The translations under genes were made by a program, and so were the position numbers. A DNA stretch of 64,000 bases from Verrucomicrobiaceae bacterium UBA1938. GTDB taxonomy: Bacteria > Verrucomicrobiota > Verrucomicrobiia > Verrucomicrobiales > Verrucomicrobiaceae. Positions 8,130 through 17,300 of the stretch are shown here, in pieces. Position 1 is the stretch's first letter. Every line of letters begins with the position of its first letter. The notes beneath the pieces were generated by a model. It was not told the origin of the DNA. It did not search any database and saw nothing but the letters and a program-made list of their open reading frames with translations. Location: positions 105,162 through 169,161 of the forward strand of contig DDFC01000020.1 in the NCBI GenBank assembly GCA_002336895.1, written 5' to 3'.

Positions 8130-9617
8130 ATGAAATTGATCTGCCTCCTCCTTCTCGTCTGCGTGGTCTCTGCGAGGGCTGAAATGCTCGCGGGTGTCGC
8201 GAAGGTCGATATTACGGACCGCACCGGACCGGTGAATGATTCATGCTATGCCAAGGCGCTGGTGCTCAAAAGCGGCGGTGAAACGGCGGTGGTCATCACG
8301 CTGGATGCGGTGGCAGTGGGCGGCATCGGGCGCATTGGCAACGGCTTCATGGCGACGGTGCGTGCAGCATTGCAGCAAGACCTGGGCATTTCACCTTCCA
8401 GCGTGGTGGTAAATGCCAGCCACTGTCATGGCATTGTGCGTGGAGATCTGGAGCCGCTCGTCATCCAGGCCGTGAAGGATGCGGCGAAAAATCTGGTGCC
8501 GGTGAAAGCAGGCGCCGGCACTGCCACGGAGACGCGTATCAGTGAAAATCGCCGTCTAAAAATGAAGGACGGCAGCACGGTGGACATGCGCCGTGCCTAC
8601 TCGATGCCACGGGATGAAGATGTGGCGGGCGTGGGTCCCATCGATCCACAAGTGGCCCTGTTGCGGCTGGACCGCATGGACGGCAAGCCACTGGCCGTGC
8701 TCTACCAGTTTGCCTGCCACCCGATCATGAACCCGCCCAGCAAAGGCTGCTCGGCGGATTATCCAGGCTTTGCCTCGAAGGTGATTGAAGACGCGCTTGG
8801 TGGCGGTGCGATGGCTTTTTTTGTTCAGGGCTGCGGTGGCGACATCAATCCCGTTCGCTACAAAGAAGTGTCCCGCCCCGCCGATGCCGAGCCTCTCGGC
8901 ACCATGCTCGGGGCGACGGTGCTGGCTGCAGTCAGGCAGATGGAAACAAAAAGCGACGCGCTTCTCCGCGTGAGCAATGAAACCATCGTCCTGCCACGTG
9001 CCGCAGACTACGTGGCACGCATTGCCAGCATCGAGGCGGAGCAGAAAAAACTCGTCGCTTCGCTTAAGTCCACGAACATCAATTTCAAAACCTTTCTGCC
9101 CCTGCTGCTGCAGCACAGGCTATGGCCGGAAAATCCATCGCACTATTCGCAGAGCTACCTGCATGACCAGGCACTTGATCGCAAAGCCATCACCCAGCTT
9201 GATGCCGACAACCGCGCGCTGGTGGAGAGCTACCTGGCCAACATCGAAATCATGGAGCGGCTCACGCGGCTGAACTCCAATCTCGCGCTGCTGAAAATGC
9301 ACCTGAAGCAGACCGAGGCTGCCGCCAGCCCAACGTTGGATGCCGAGGTCTGCGGGCTGCGCGTGGGTGATTTCAAACTGGTGACCTTTCCTGGCGAGGT
9401 GACCGTGCAGGTGGGGCTGAACATCAAGAAAGCAGCGAACGACGCCCGCGCCTTTGTCTCCGGCTACACCAATGGCTACATCTGGTACACCCCAACTATG
9501 GAGCAGCGGATGAACCCTGGCTATGCGCAGGAGGACTGCGACACGCTGGTGGCTCCTGAGTGGCAGAAGCTCTTTGAGACCAAGGCGCTGGAAGTTTTGC
9601 GTGATCTCAGCCGATAA
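8130..9617 (+). CDS. Secreted neutral/alkaline ceramidase-like protein 2
   Basis: 495 residues with a signal peptide (MKLICLLLLVCVVSARA). It has the same PF04734-type fold as its neighbour at 5940: GVAKVDITDRTGPVND at the mature N-terminus, VNASHCHGIVRG (H-x-H), QFACHPIMNPPSKGCSADYPGFA and FVQGCGGDINPVRY. A predicted helical insertion of about 100 residues (around 295-395, with IASIEAEQKKLVAS) separates the conserved core from the C-terminal part and is absent from paralogue 1. The two proteins are clearly diverged, suggesting different substrates. The gene lies between the first ThuA gene and the DUF1080-like gene with gaps of 6-8 bases. Confidence 0.75.
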   Translation: MKLICLLLLVCVVSARAEMLAGVAKVDITDRTGPVNDSCYAKALVLKSGGETAVVITLDAVAVGGIGRIGNGFMATVRAALQQDLGISPSSVVVNASHCHGIVRGDLEPLVIQAVKDAAKNLVPVKAGAGTATETRISENRRLKMKDGSTVDMRRAYSMPRDEDVAGVGPIDPQVALLRLDRMDGKPLAVLYQFACHPIMNPPSKGCSADYPGFASKVIEDALGGGAMAFFVQGCGGDINPVRYKEVSRPADAEPLGTMLGATVLAAVRQMETKSDALLRVSNETIVLPRAADYVARIASIEAEQKKLVASLKSTNINFKTFLPLLLQHRLWPENPSHYSQSYLHDQALDRKAITQLDADNRALVESYLANIEIMERLTRLNSNLALLKMHLKQTEAAASPTLDAEVCGLRVGDFKLVTFPGEVTVQVGLNIKKAANDARAFVSGYTNGYIWYTPTMEQRMNPGYAQEDCDTLVAPEWQKLFETKALEVLRDLSR

Positions 9618-9625
9618 GCTTTTTC

Positions 9626-10384
9626 ATGAATTCATTTTTCACCTTCCTGTTTGTCGCGTGCACCTGCGCCGCCTTTGCCGCTGATGACCTGCCCAAGACG
9701 CTCATGACCACGCGTGGCAAGCTGCTGGTCAGCGAGGACTTTACGCCGGCGCTCGCGCCTGTGGTTGGAAAGCCTGTGGGGTTTGCCAGCGGGTTCACCG
9801 GCTGGCGTTACAATACAGGGCCCGCAGGTGGAAAATCGGGGTATTGGAAGCTGGCCGACGGAATTTTCACCGGGGTGGAAAGCCCCGGGGCAAATCATCC
9901 GGCGACAGCCTCGTTTGGCTTTCAGTTCACCGACGCCATCATTCAATGCGAGGTGAGGCTGAACGACGTGCCCGATGAAGGGCGCAAATACCGCTCCTTG
10001 TTTGTGAAGGCGACGGATGCCAAAGACTACGTGATCTCGCTGAGCGTCGGGCCAGGCGGTCTTTTTTTAACGCCGTATGATGCGGAACGCATCAATCCCG
10101 CGACCAAACAGCGCGAGAAGGGAACAGCGGGCCGTGCTCTGACTCCGGTCAAACTCAACGAATGGCACACAGTGGTGCTGGAGATCAAGGGGGGCGAGGC
10201 GGTGGGAACGATCGACGGCAAGAGCACGACAGTGAGCAATTCGCTGATTGGCACGGCGAAGCACAGCATCATGCTGGGTGCAGGCACGGAAGCGAGCTTC
10301 CGCCATCTTCGCGTGTGGGAGGCCCTGCCGAATGAAGGCTGGACGGCGGCGAAGGCCTCACTGCAGGCGACTGCAAAACCTTGA
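9626..10384 (+). CDS. Secreted DUF1080-like beta-sandwich protein
   Basis: 252 residues with a signal peptide (MNSFFTFLFVACTCAAFA). The mature part looks like the concanavalin/LamG-like sandwich of the DUF1080 (3-keto-disaccharide hydrolase, PF06439) group: SGYWKLADGIFTGVE, an internal FQFTDAIIQCEVRLND strand, LNEWHTVVLEIKGGEAVGTIDGK and a terminal ASFRHLRVWEA. It lies between ceramidase-like 2 (8-base gap) and ThuA 2 (16-base gap), all on one strand. A role in binding or cleaving a sugar derivative outside the cytoplasm fits, but catalytic residues for this family cannot be assigned by eye. Confidence 0.7.
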   Translation: MNSFFTFLFVACTCAAFAADDLPKTLMTTRGKLLVSEDFTPALAPVVGKPVGFASGFTGWRYNTGPAGGKSGYWKLADGIFTGVESPGANHPATASFGFQFTDAIIQCEVRLNDVPDEGRKYRSLFVKATDAKDYVISLSVGPGGLFLTPYDAERINPATKQREKGTAGRALTPVKLNEWHTVVLEIKGGEAVGTIDGKSTTVSNSLIGTAKHSIMLGAGTEASFRHLRVWEALPNEGWTAAKASLQATAKP

Positions 10385-10400
10385 ACAGACATTCACTCTT

Positions 10401-11174
10401 ATGAACCTATCCTTTGTATTTCGCGCTTTGATCTTCATCGCGGCTGTCTTCGGCTGCCAGCTGCATGCGGCAGAGTCGGCGCATGTCGTCATCATGATCG
10501 GCGAGGACGAGTATCATACATGGGAGACTCTGCCTGAGTTTGCTGCCAAGGAACTGAAGGCCGCGCCTTATCGCGTCACTGTGGTGCATGCGGATGCGAC
10601 GGACAAAAACCAGTTCCCGGGATTCGTCGAGGCGATGCGTGATGCGGATCTTCTCCTGATCAGTGTAAGGCGCCGCACTCCACCGCAGGCGGTGATCGAC
10701 GCGGTGAGAGCACATCTCGCGGCGGGGAAGCCTCTGGTGGGGATCCGTACGGCCAGCCATTGCTTTGCACTGCGGCCCAAGGAGCCTGAACCCAAGGCAG
10801 GACTGGCGAAGTGGCAGGACTTTGACCCGGAAGTGCTGGGCGGAAACTACACCGGGCATTATGGCAAAGATCCCGCCAAGATTACAGTGGTCCCAGGTGC
10901 GGAATCACACCCGATCCTGCGAGGGGTTGCCGTGGCGGAACTGATCGGACACGGGGGCTTGTATAAAAACACGCCGCTCAAAGGCGGGACGACTCCGCTG
11001 CTGATGGGAACGCTGCCCGGGGCGGAGACAGAGCCTGTGGCGTGGACTCATTTCTATGGGGAAAAGAAGGCGCGCATCTTTTACACATCGATGGGCCATT
11101 GGGACGATTTTAAGCTGCCTGCATTCCGCCTCTTCTTGCTCAATGGCATCGGCTGGGCTCTGCAGAAACCCTGA
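10401..11174 (+). CDS. Secreted ThuA-domain protein 2
   Basis: About 257 residues from the ATG at 10401. This start is chosen because it yields a signal peptide (MNLSFVFRALIFIAAVFGCQLHA) and avoids overlap with the previous gene. Same family as the 7368 gene: HVVIMIGEDEYHTWETLPEF, DLLLISVRRRTPPQ, AGKPLVGIRTASHCF and RIFYTSMGHWDDF. ThuA-like proteins adopt a glutaminase-like fold without the standard catalytic triad. Here it closes the co-directional gene set that starts at 5940. No terminator is evident after it; 88 bases separate it from the SDR gene. Confidence 0.85.
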   Translation: MNLSFVFRALIFIAAVFGCQLHAAESAHVVIMIGEDEYHTWETLPEFAAKELKAAPYRVTVVHADATDKNQFPGFVEAMRDADLLLISVRRRTPPQAVIDAVRAHLAAGKPLVGIRTASHCFALRPKEPEPKAGLAKWQDFDPEVLGGNYTGHYGKDPAKITVVPGAESHPILRGVAVAELIGHGGLYKNTPLKGGTTPLLMGTLPGAETEPVAWTHFYGEKKARIFYTSMGHWDDFKLPAFRLFLLNGIGWALQKP

Positions 11175-11262
11175 TATTTTTCTTCGGCGAGCTGGTGGTG
11201 CAGCCTTGAGCATCGCCGAGCGCTCGCCATAGGAAGCGGCTCACCAAACCCACCCAGCTACC

Positions 11263-12069
11263 ATGCGACTCAAAGACCAGGTCATCCTCATCACCGGCAG
11301 TTGTACCGGCATCGGCGAATTCATGGCGCGGCGCTTCGTCGCCGAGGGCGCCAGGGTCATTCTGCATGGTCTGGAAATCGAGCGCGGTGAAGCCTTGCGG
11401 CAGGAGCTGGGCACCGACAAAGCAGCCTTCTGCCAGGGCAACCTCGCAGACCCGGAGGCTCCGGCCAAGCTGGCCGCCGATGCTATTGCGGCCTTTGGCA
11501 AAATCGACGCCCTCGTGAACAACGCGGCAATGACGAACCGTGCGCGCATCGCCGAGACAGATGCCGCCATGTTTGACCGCATCATCGCCGTGAACGCGCG
11601 TGCGCCCATGCTTCTCATCCGAGCGCTGCTGCCTGAACTGAAGAAGAACCAAGGCGTGGTGCTGAACATTGGCTCCGTGCTGGCCCACTGCGGGCAGGCA
11701 AACTTGCTGGCCTACTCCATGTCCAAGGGCGCACTCATGACGATGACACGCAATCTGGCCGATGCACTCGGCAACGACCGCGTGCGCGTGAACCAGCTCA
11801 ACGTGGGATGGACGCTCACGGAGAACGAATACAAGGTTAAGCTAGGAGACGGCCTCGGCGAAGGCTGGCCTGAGCGCCTGCCTGCCTACGCGGTGCCGAT
11901 GGGCCGCCTCTTGAACCCGGAGGATATCGCCGCTGCCGCCGTTTACTGGGTCAGTCGCGAGAGCTTCCCCGTCACAGGCACCGTGGCCGAGCTGGAGCAG
12001 TACCCGCTCATCGGCCGTTATACCAATCACGAAGGCGATCCGCTCAAGCAGCAGGATCACGCAAAGTAA
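11263..12069 (+). CDS. Short-chain dehydrogenase/reductase (SDR)
   Basis: 268 residues, no signal peptide, cytoplasmic. Classical SDR features are present: a TGSCTGIGEFMA cofactor loop near residue 12 (TGxxxGIG), NNAAM near 87 (NNAG equivalent), a catalytic Ser in NIGSVLA and YSMSKGA (YxxxK) near 152. The closest general type is the 3-oxoacyl-ACP-reductase-like/sugar-acid dehydrogenase group. The C-terminal tail (QYPLIGRYTNHEGDP) is specific and not family-typical. It is followed after 37 bases by an FAH-fold hydrolase. In non-phosphorylative L-fucose/L-rhamnose-type routes, an SDR makes a 2,4-diketo acid that an FAH enzyme cleaves; that pairing is suggestive here but not proof. Confidence 0.85.
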   Translation: MRLKDQVILITGSCTGIGEFMARRFVAEGARVILHGLEIERGEALRQELGTDKAAFCQGNLADPEAPAKLAADAIAAFGKIDALVNNAAMTNRARIAETDAAMFDRIIAVNARAPMLLIRALLPELKKNQGVVLNIGSVLAHCGQANLLAYSMSKGALMTMTRNLADALGNDRVRVNQLNVGWTLTENEYKVKLGDGLGEGWPERLPAYAVPMGRLLNPEDIAAAAVYWVSRESFPVTGTVAELEQYPLIGRYTNHEGDPLKQQDHAK

Positions 12070-12106
12070 TGACGAATTGCAAACCGCTAACTGAGAACAA
12101 AACACC

Positions 12107-12961
12107 ATGAAACTGATCCGCTTTGGAAACCCTGGAGAAGAAAAACCCGGCCTGCAGCTTGAGGACGGACGCCGTATCGACGCGAGCGCCTTTGGCAGCG
12201 ACTACGATGAAAAATTCTTCGGCGGAGACGGCCTGGAGCGTCTGGCCGCCTGGGCCAAGGCGAATGCCGCCACGGCTCCCACAGTGTCTGCGGAAACACG
12301 TCTCGGCCCCTGCATCGCCCGCCCCAGCAAGATCATCTGCATCGGCCTGAACTATGTGGATCACGCGAAGGAAAGCGGCATGCCCATTCCGGCGGAGCCC
12401 ATCGTGTTCTTCAAGGCCACCAGCGCCATCGTGGGGCCGAACGACAACGTGGTCATCCCGCGCAATTCCAAGAAGACCGACTGGGAAGTCGAGCTGGCTT
12501 TCGTCATTGGCAAAAAGGCCAGCTACGTCTCCGAAGCAGACGCCATGAGCCATGTGGCCGGCTACTGCGTGCACAACGATTACAGCGAGCGCGAGTGGCA
12601 GCTCGAGCGCGGCGGCCAGTGGGTGAAGGGCAAGAGCTGCGACACCTTCGCGCCCATCGGTCCCTTCCTCGCCACCAGTGATGAAATCCCTGATCCGCAG
12701 AACCTGAAGCTCTGGCTGAAGCTGAACGGCAAGACCATCCAGAACAGCAGCACCGCGCAGATGATCTTTGGCGTGCAGAAACTGGTCAGCTACCTGAGCC
12801 AGTTCATGAGCCTGCTGCCCGGAGACATCATCACCACCGGCACGCCTCCTGGCGTCGGTCTTGGCTTCAAGCCTGATCCGGTCTTCATGAAGCCCGGAGA
12901 TGTCATTGAGCTTGGCGTCGAAGGTCTCGGTGTGCAGGGACAGACCGCAGTGGCGGCATGA
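12107..12961 (+). CDS. Fumarylacetoacetate hydrolase (FAH) family protein
   Basis: 284 residues with an FAH-fold domain from about residue 70. Signatures are ICIGLNYVDHAKESG, the divalent-metal ligands in DWEVELAFVIGKKA (ExE), HNDYSEREWQ, GKSCDTFAPIGP and ITTGTPPGVGLG. Such enzymes cleave or hydrate acylpyruvates and 2,4-diketo sugar acids (for example ureidoglycolate lyase-like or 2,4-diketo-3-deoxy-fuconate hydrolase-like members). It is cytoplasmic and probably the second gene of an SDR-FAH unit. Its stop is followed by a stem-loop shared with the convergent esterase gene. The precise substrate is unresolved. Confidence 0.87.
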   Translation: MKLIRFGNPGEEKPGLQLEDGRRIDASAFGSDYDEKFFGGDGLERLAAWAKANAATAPTVSAETRLGPCIARPSKIICIGLNYVDHAKESGMPIPAEPIVFFKATSAIVGPNDNVVIPRNSKKTDWEVELAFVIGKKASYVSEADAMSHVAGYCVHNDYSEREWQLERGGQWVKGKSCDTFAPIGPFLATSDEIPDPQNLKLWLKLNGKTIQNSSTAQMIFGVQKLVSYLSQFMSLLPGDIITTGTPPGVGLGFKPDPVFMKPGDVIELGVEGLGVQGQTAVAA

Positions 12962-12975
12962 TTTAGCACCGGGCT

Positions 12976-13012
12976 TTAGCTCACATGGTGCTGGCGCATC
13001 AGTGTGAGCTAA
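12976..13012. terminator. Stem-loop between convergent genes
   Basis: TTAGCTCACA at 12976-12985 is exactly complementary in inverted order to TGTGAGCTAA at 13003-13012, with a 17-base loop. It lies between the FAH gene stop and the esterase stop, and its right arm overlaps the esterase stop codon. It lacks a T-run on either strand, so it may be a processed 3' end or weak bidirectional terminator rather than a classic intrinsic one. Confidence 0.4.
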
Positions 13013-14292
13013 GGTCCCGTATTCACCGGGCTGCAATTCAGCCGCACAAAAGCTTTGCCGCTCAGGCTCACGTTCACAGTGATCGTGCCGTCTGCGTTAG
13101 TCGTGGTTTGCGCCGCAGGAATGTTGGTCCAGTTCACCAGATCCGTGGAGGATTGCGCCTGTATGCTGCCCCATTCGGTGAAGACCGTGCGCGGCTGGTA
13201 GGTCAGCGTCAGCGCGCCATTCTGCAGCACAGGCTTTGGCATGCTGGAGGCACCAGTGACGTTCGCCAGTGCAAACTCGATTCCGTTCGGGATGCCATTG
13301 CCATTCGAGTCGGCGGTGAAGCTGCCACTCTGCCCCACTGAGGCGAGCCATTCGGTGAAAGGGATGTTGGGGTCCAGCCCCAGCAGGGTCGAGATGATGT
13401 AGCTGTCGCTCACCGGTGTGATCGCCGTGGCCGGATACTGGGCATTGAAGGCATCCACGATCATCTGCGCGATCTTGGTGTGTGCGCAGGTGTTGGGGTG
13501 AAAGCCATCTCCGGAGAACGCATAGCGTGTCCGCGCATCGGCATCCGCCATGCGGTAGAATTCGATGCCCTGAATGCGGAACGGCTGCGAGATGAGCGAC
13601 TTGGTAAACTCATACACTCCTGGCACAAATCCGATGCCGATGGACTGCGCATACGCCGCCAGGCTGGCATTCAGAGAATCCATCGCGGCGGTGACGCGGG
13701 CCGTTTTCACTGGATCAGTGGGGTAGCCCTGTTGGATTTTGGGGGTGCAGCCCACATGCGGCACGCTGACCAGCACGATGGGGATTGATGGATTCACTCC
13801 ACGCACAAAGCTGATGATCCACTGCAGATTTCCGTAGGTTGTCGTGGTCACGGAGGCGTCTGCAGTGCCGTTGTAGAGATTGGCATAGTAGCTGTCGGCA
13901 TCATTGCCACCTGCGAAGATGACCACCCTTTCCGCCACATTGCGCAGCTGGTCTTTCAGCGTGTTGGTCCACCAGAAGTTGTAGATGCTGCTGAGCTGGT
14001 TGCGGATGTCTGTCGTTGTCGCACCCGGGAAAGCCCAGTTGTAGGCATGCCCTGTCAGCCTTGGATCCGAATAGGCACCCCACGTGCCGGTGTCGAACCA
14101 GTCCGTCCGGTTCTGGTGCAGCAGCTCGATCCAGTTCCGTGCCTGCCAGGAGGCCGGGTTGTTGGGATACAGAGCTGGAAATTCCTCCTGGTACTCCTTC
14201 GTCAGGCTGTCGCCGATCACCAGGCACTGCTCCGCCCTGAGCGTGAAGCCCATGAGCAGGAGCAGGGAGATGAACAGGCAGCGCCGCATCAT
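13009..14292 (-). CDS. Secreted SGNH/GDSL esterase with verrucomicrobial C-terminal region
   Basis: 427 residues with a signal peptide (MMRRCLFISLLLLMGFTLRA). The SGNH hydrolase blocks are visible: block I LVIGDSLTKEY near 24 (nucleophile Ser), block III FAGGNDAD near 127, and block V GDGFHPNTCAH near 265 with the Asp/His pair. After about residue 295 comes a second region (ISTLLGLDPNIPFTEWLASV, then FTADSNGNGIPNGIEFALAN) resembling the DxNxNG calcium-binding-like segment often attached to secreted verrucomicrobial proteins, followed by a beta-sandwich tail. It probably de-esterifies an extracellular glycan or lipid. It converges with the FAH gene and has the azurin-fusion gene downstream in map order. 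Confidence 0.85.
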   Translation of the reverse strand: MMRRCLFISLLLLMGFTLRAEQCLVIGDSLTKEYQEEFPALYPNNPASWQARNWIELLHQNRTDWFDTGTWGAYSDPRLTGHAYNWAFPGATTTDIRNQLSSIYNFWWTNTLKDQLRNVAERVVIFAGGNDADSYYANLYNGTADASVTTTTYGNLQWIISFVRGVNPSIPIVLVSVPHVGCTPKIQQGYPTDPVKTARVTAAMDSLNASLAAYAQSIGIGFVPGVYEFTKSLISQPFRIQGIEFYRMADADARTRYAFSGDGFHPNTCAHTKIAQMIVDAFNAQYPATAITPVSDSYIISTLLGLDPNIPFTEWLASVGQSGSFTADSNGNGIPNGIEFALANVTGASSMPKPVLQNGALTLTYQPRTVFTEWGSIQAQSSTDLVNWTNIPAAQTTTNADGTITVNVSLSGKAFVRLNCSPVNTGP

Positions 14293-14360
14293 TAACTTTG
14301 ACGGAGGAACCGGGCAAAAAGTTCACTGTCAGATCAAAGTTCGCGCTTTGGCGTCACGGA

Positions 14361-14380
14361 CAAGCCGGAGGCTTGCGCTA
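14361..14380 (-). repeat. REP-like palindrome with GTAG head at the end of the azurin-fusion gene
   Basis: Read on the minus strand, GTAG (14381-14378) is followed by CGCAAGCCTCCGGCTTG. The palindrome CAAGCC-GGA-GGCTTG occupies 14361-14375. The TAG of the GTAG head is also the stop codon of the gene ending at 14378. It closely resembles the element inside the gene at 34303-37350, suggesting a dispersed REP family. Confidence 0.6.
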
Positions 14381-17300
14381 CTCCACCTTCAGCACGCCGT
14401 TCATCACCATCCAGTGGCCGGGGAAGGTGCAGAGGTAGGGGTAGTCGCCCTTTTCCTTCGGCGCGGTGATGTAGATGGTGAATTCCTCCTCGGGATTCGT
14501 CATGTCGGTGTAGGCCAGCACGTCGTCGGAGTCTGGCACGTAGTGCTTGGCCAGCCCCTGTGGGTCGGTGATCATGAGATTGGCCAGATTACCGATCTTT
14601 TGCAGTGTGCCCGGCTTGGCCAGCATCCAGTTGTGCGGGACCACGTCCGGGTTCTTGAAGGTGATCTTGAGCTTTTCACCCGCCTTGGCTGTCAGCTGCT
14701 TTTGCACGTACTGAAGGCCCAGCGCAGCCTCAATCACGAGCTGCCTGCCACCTTCGCCCTTGGCCCACGGATTGGGCTTGCCTGACTTCGGTGCTTCCAG
14801 CCCGATCTGTGCAGCATGATTGGTCTTGGCGATCTTGGCGTAGCCAGGGAACTCGGTGAAGGGTTCGGCGAGCGCGTGCGCGGTGAGGAAGACATCATGC
14901 CCTGTGCTCAGATGCAGATGGATCTGGCTGGCGGTGACGATCTGCGGAATTTCGAGGAAAAGCGTCTTTCCACCATCCAGCTTCTGCACGCTGTGCACCT
15001 CCAGGGGATCATGGCCAGGCGTGTCCGCATACTTCACCGAATATTCCGGCGAGCCATATTGGGGGCCGTAGCGGTAGTTCCAGCACTGGGCGAAGCAGGT
15101 GGCGGCATCGGCATCTTTCACCGGCTGGTTGAAGCGGAGGAGCACGCCGTTGTCGCGTGCTTCAAAGCTCACCGGCACGGGCTTCTCGCCGCCGGTGAAG
15201 CGCACGCGTTGGAAACAGCCGTCCTTCGGCGTATAGCTGCCCCAGCCCTGCATGCCGTTCACGTAGAGATGGCCGTCGTTGGGATTGAAGCGTGCGCATT
15301 GCGGGCCGGAGTCGAAGTTGCCGCTGATCTTCACCGCCGCAGCCTGCCAGCGGCCTTTCACATTCTGCCGCATCACCAGCCACGCGCCGCCGCCGCCGGA
15401 GGAGAGGTGGACGAAATTATCATCGCCTTTGAGAGAGGCCCATTTGTCGCCGGAGATGAAGGCCTGGCTGCTCGCGCTGTTGTCCTCGCCACGTGGCAGG
15501 TACATCAGCACCGGTTCAGGAGGCTGGCCGTTCTTGGGGCCGCCTGCTCCGAAGTGAGCGCCGAGATTGTGATCCAGCTCAATTTGGAAAATGGAGGAGG
15601 CCGGAGTCCAGTCGCCCTCCTGCCCGCTGCTGGTGACGAAGCGGCCATCCGGTGAGATGCCTAGACCATCTGGATTGCGGAAGCCGGTGCCTAGCACTTC
15701 GAGCTGATCACGTCCCGTGATGCGGCACACACCTTGATTGCCCGAGGCGAAATACCAGCGGCCATCCTTGTCCGTCTCCAGCCCGACAATGAAGTCATGG
15801 CCACCGGGGGAGGTCTGCATGACATTGCTCACGCACTCGTAGAAGTCGGCCTCATCATCGGCATTGAGATCGTGCAGGCAGGTGATCTGATCGCGGCCGA
15901 GGACGTAGAGCTTGTCCTTCACGATCTTCATGCCCAGCGGCTGGTTCAGCCCGGTGGCAAAGCGTTTCCAGCGGATTTTGGAGAGCTTCTCGTCGATGCC
16001 CTTCACGAGCCAGACCTCGCCGGTCATGGTGGCGATGGCGGCGGTGCCGTCGCTGAAGAAATCATGCGCCGTGATGAAAAACAGCGCGCCATACGGATTC
16101 TCGAAAGGCAGCTCGATGGTATCTGTGGCAAAGGGCTTCTGTGCGCCGAGTTTGCCTTTGGTTTCGATCCACTGTGGCCACTGGGCAGGGCCTCCATGAG
16201 TCAGCGGCTCAAAGCCCTTGTCCTCGGCATTCGCCGTGAGGAGAAGCTTCTTGCCGTCCACCGTGCAGGAGAGGATCACCTCTTTGCCATGGCGGTAAAA
16301 ACCATGGTAAACACCCGTGCGGGTGATGTCAGACTTGGAGGCGATCTTTCCATTCATCGCAGCGCCTCCCATAAAGCCATGCCGGTGGTCGGTGAGCTTG
16401 ATGAAGCCACCGGTCCAGGAAACCGGGAAGGAAAGTGTTTCAGGATTGAAAACATACGAGGTGTCCCCGGCGCGCACACAAACAGCCTTCGGAATCGTCA
16501 GGCCTGCGCCTTTGAAAACACAGCTAAACACACTGCCGTGATCGCTTTCGGCAAAGCGCCCGTCCTTCCATGTCACCTGGTCATTCTGATTGCCCCAGTG
16601 GCCCTGCTGGCCGCCGTCCAGTCCGGGGAACTGCGGCAGCAGCTCGGGCAGCGGTTTTTGTTTCATGAATTGCAACGCCTGCTTGCCGTAGAAGTCGAAG
16701 ACACGCTCACGGTTCACAAATTCTTCCCAGTGCACGTTGTCTTCTGGATGTAGCGGCTTGCGGTCCGGCTTGAAGGCGGCGGGCGGCGGGGCTTTCGGCG
16801 GCTTGATGGCGTCGAGGTGGTCGAAATCCCAGATGCCGATGGTGTTGTCCATGCGAAGGCGTGGAGCGGTGCCTTTGCGCGGTTTCATGACACCGCGTGC
16901 GATACGCACATCGTCAATGAGGCCGTCACAGCCGATGGTGCCATCGACAAGGCTGCCAAAAGCGATGCCGCCTGCTTTGGCTGCACCGGTCATGGGTTTG
17001 ACGGGTTTGTCCAGCACCTGCTTGCCGTCCACCCAGAGAGCCACGCTCTTTTCATCCATGCTGGCCAGCAAGTCATGCCACTTGCCGTCACAGATGTTCA
17101 CCTGCGAATCATAGTCGCCGCCGCGTCCTGGCATGTAGAGCGCGAAGGTGCCGCGCTTGGCATGCGTGTAGATCTCCCAGTGCGTGGCGGAGGATTTGCT
17201 GTCTGAGGCGATGAGGATGTTGAAATGATCTTTGCCGTTCAGTTTGGCGCGACACTCGATGGTGATAGGCAGCGTGCGGAAGGGTTCGTTGTCCTGCTCA

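Noticed and set aside
5940..9617. True sphingolipid ceramidases
   Set aside because: Only the N-terminal PF04734-like part is recognisable, and the neighbours are sugar-type genes. Fold assignment is kept, substrate is not.
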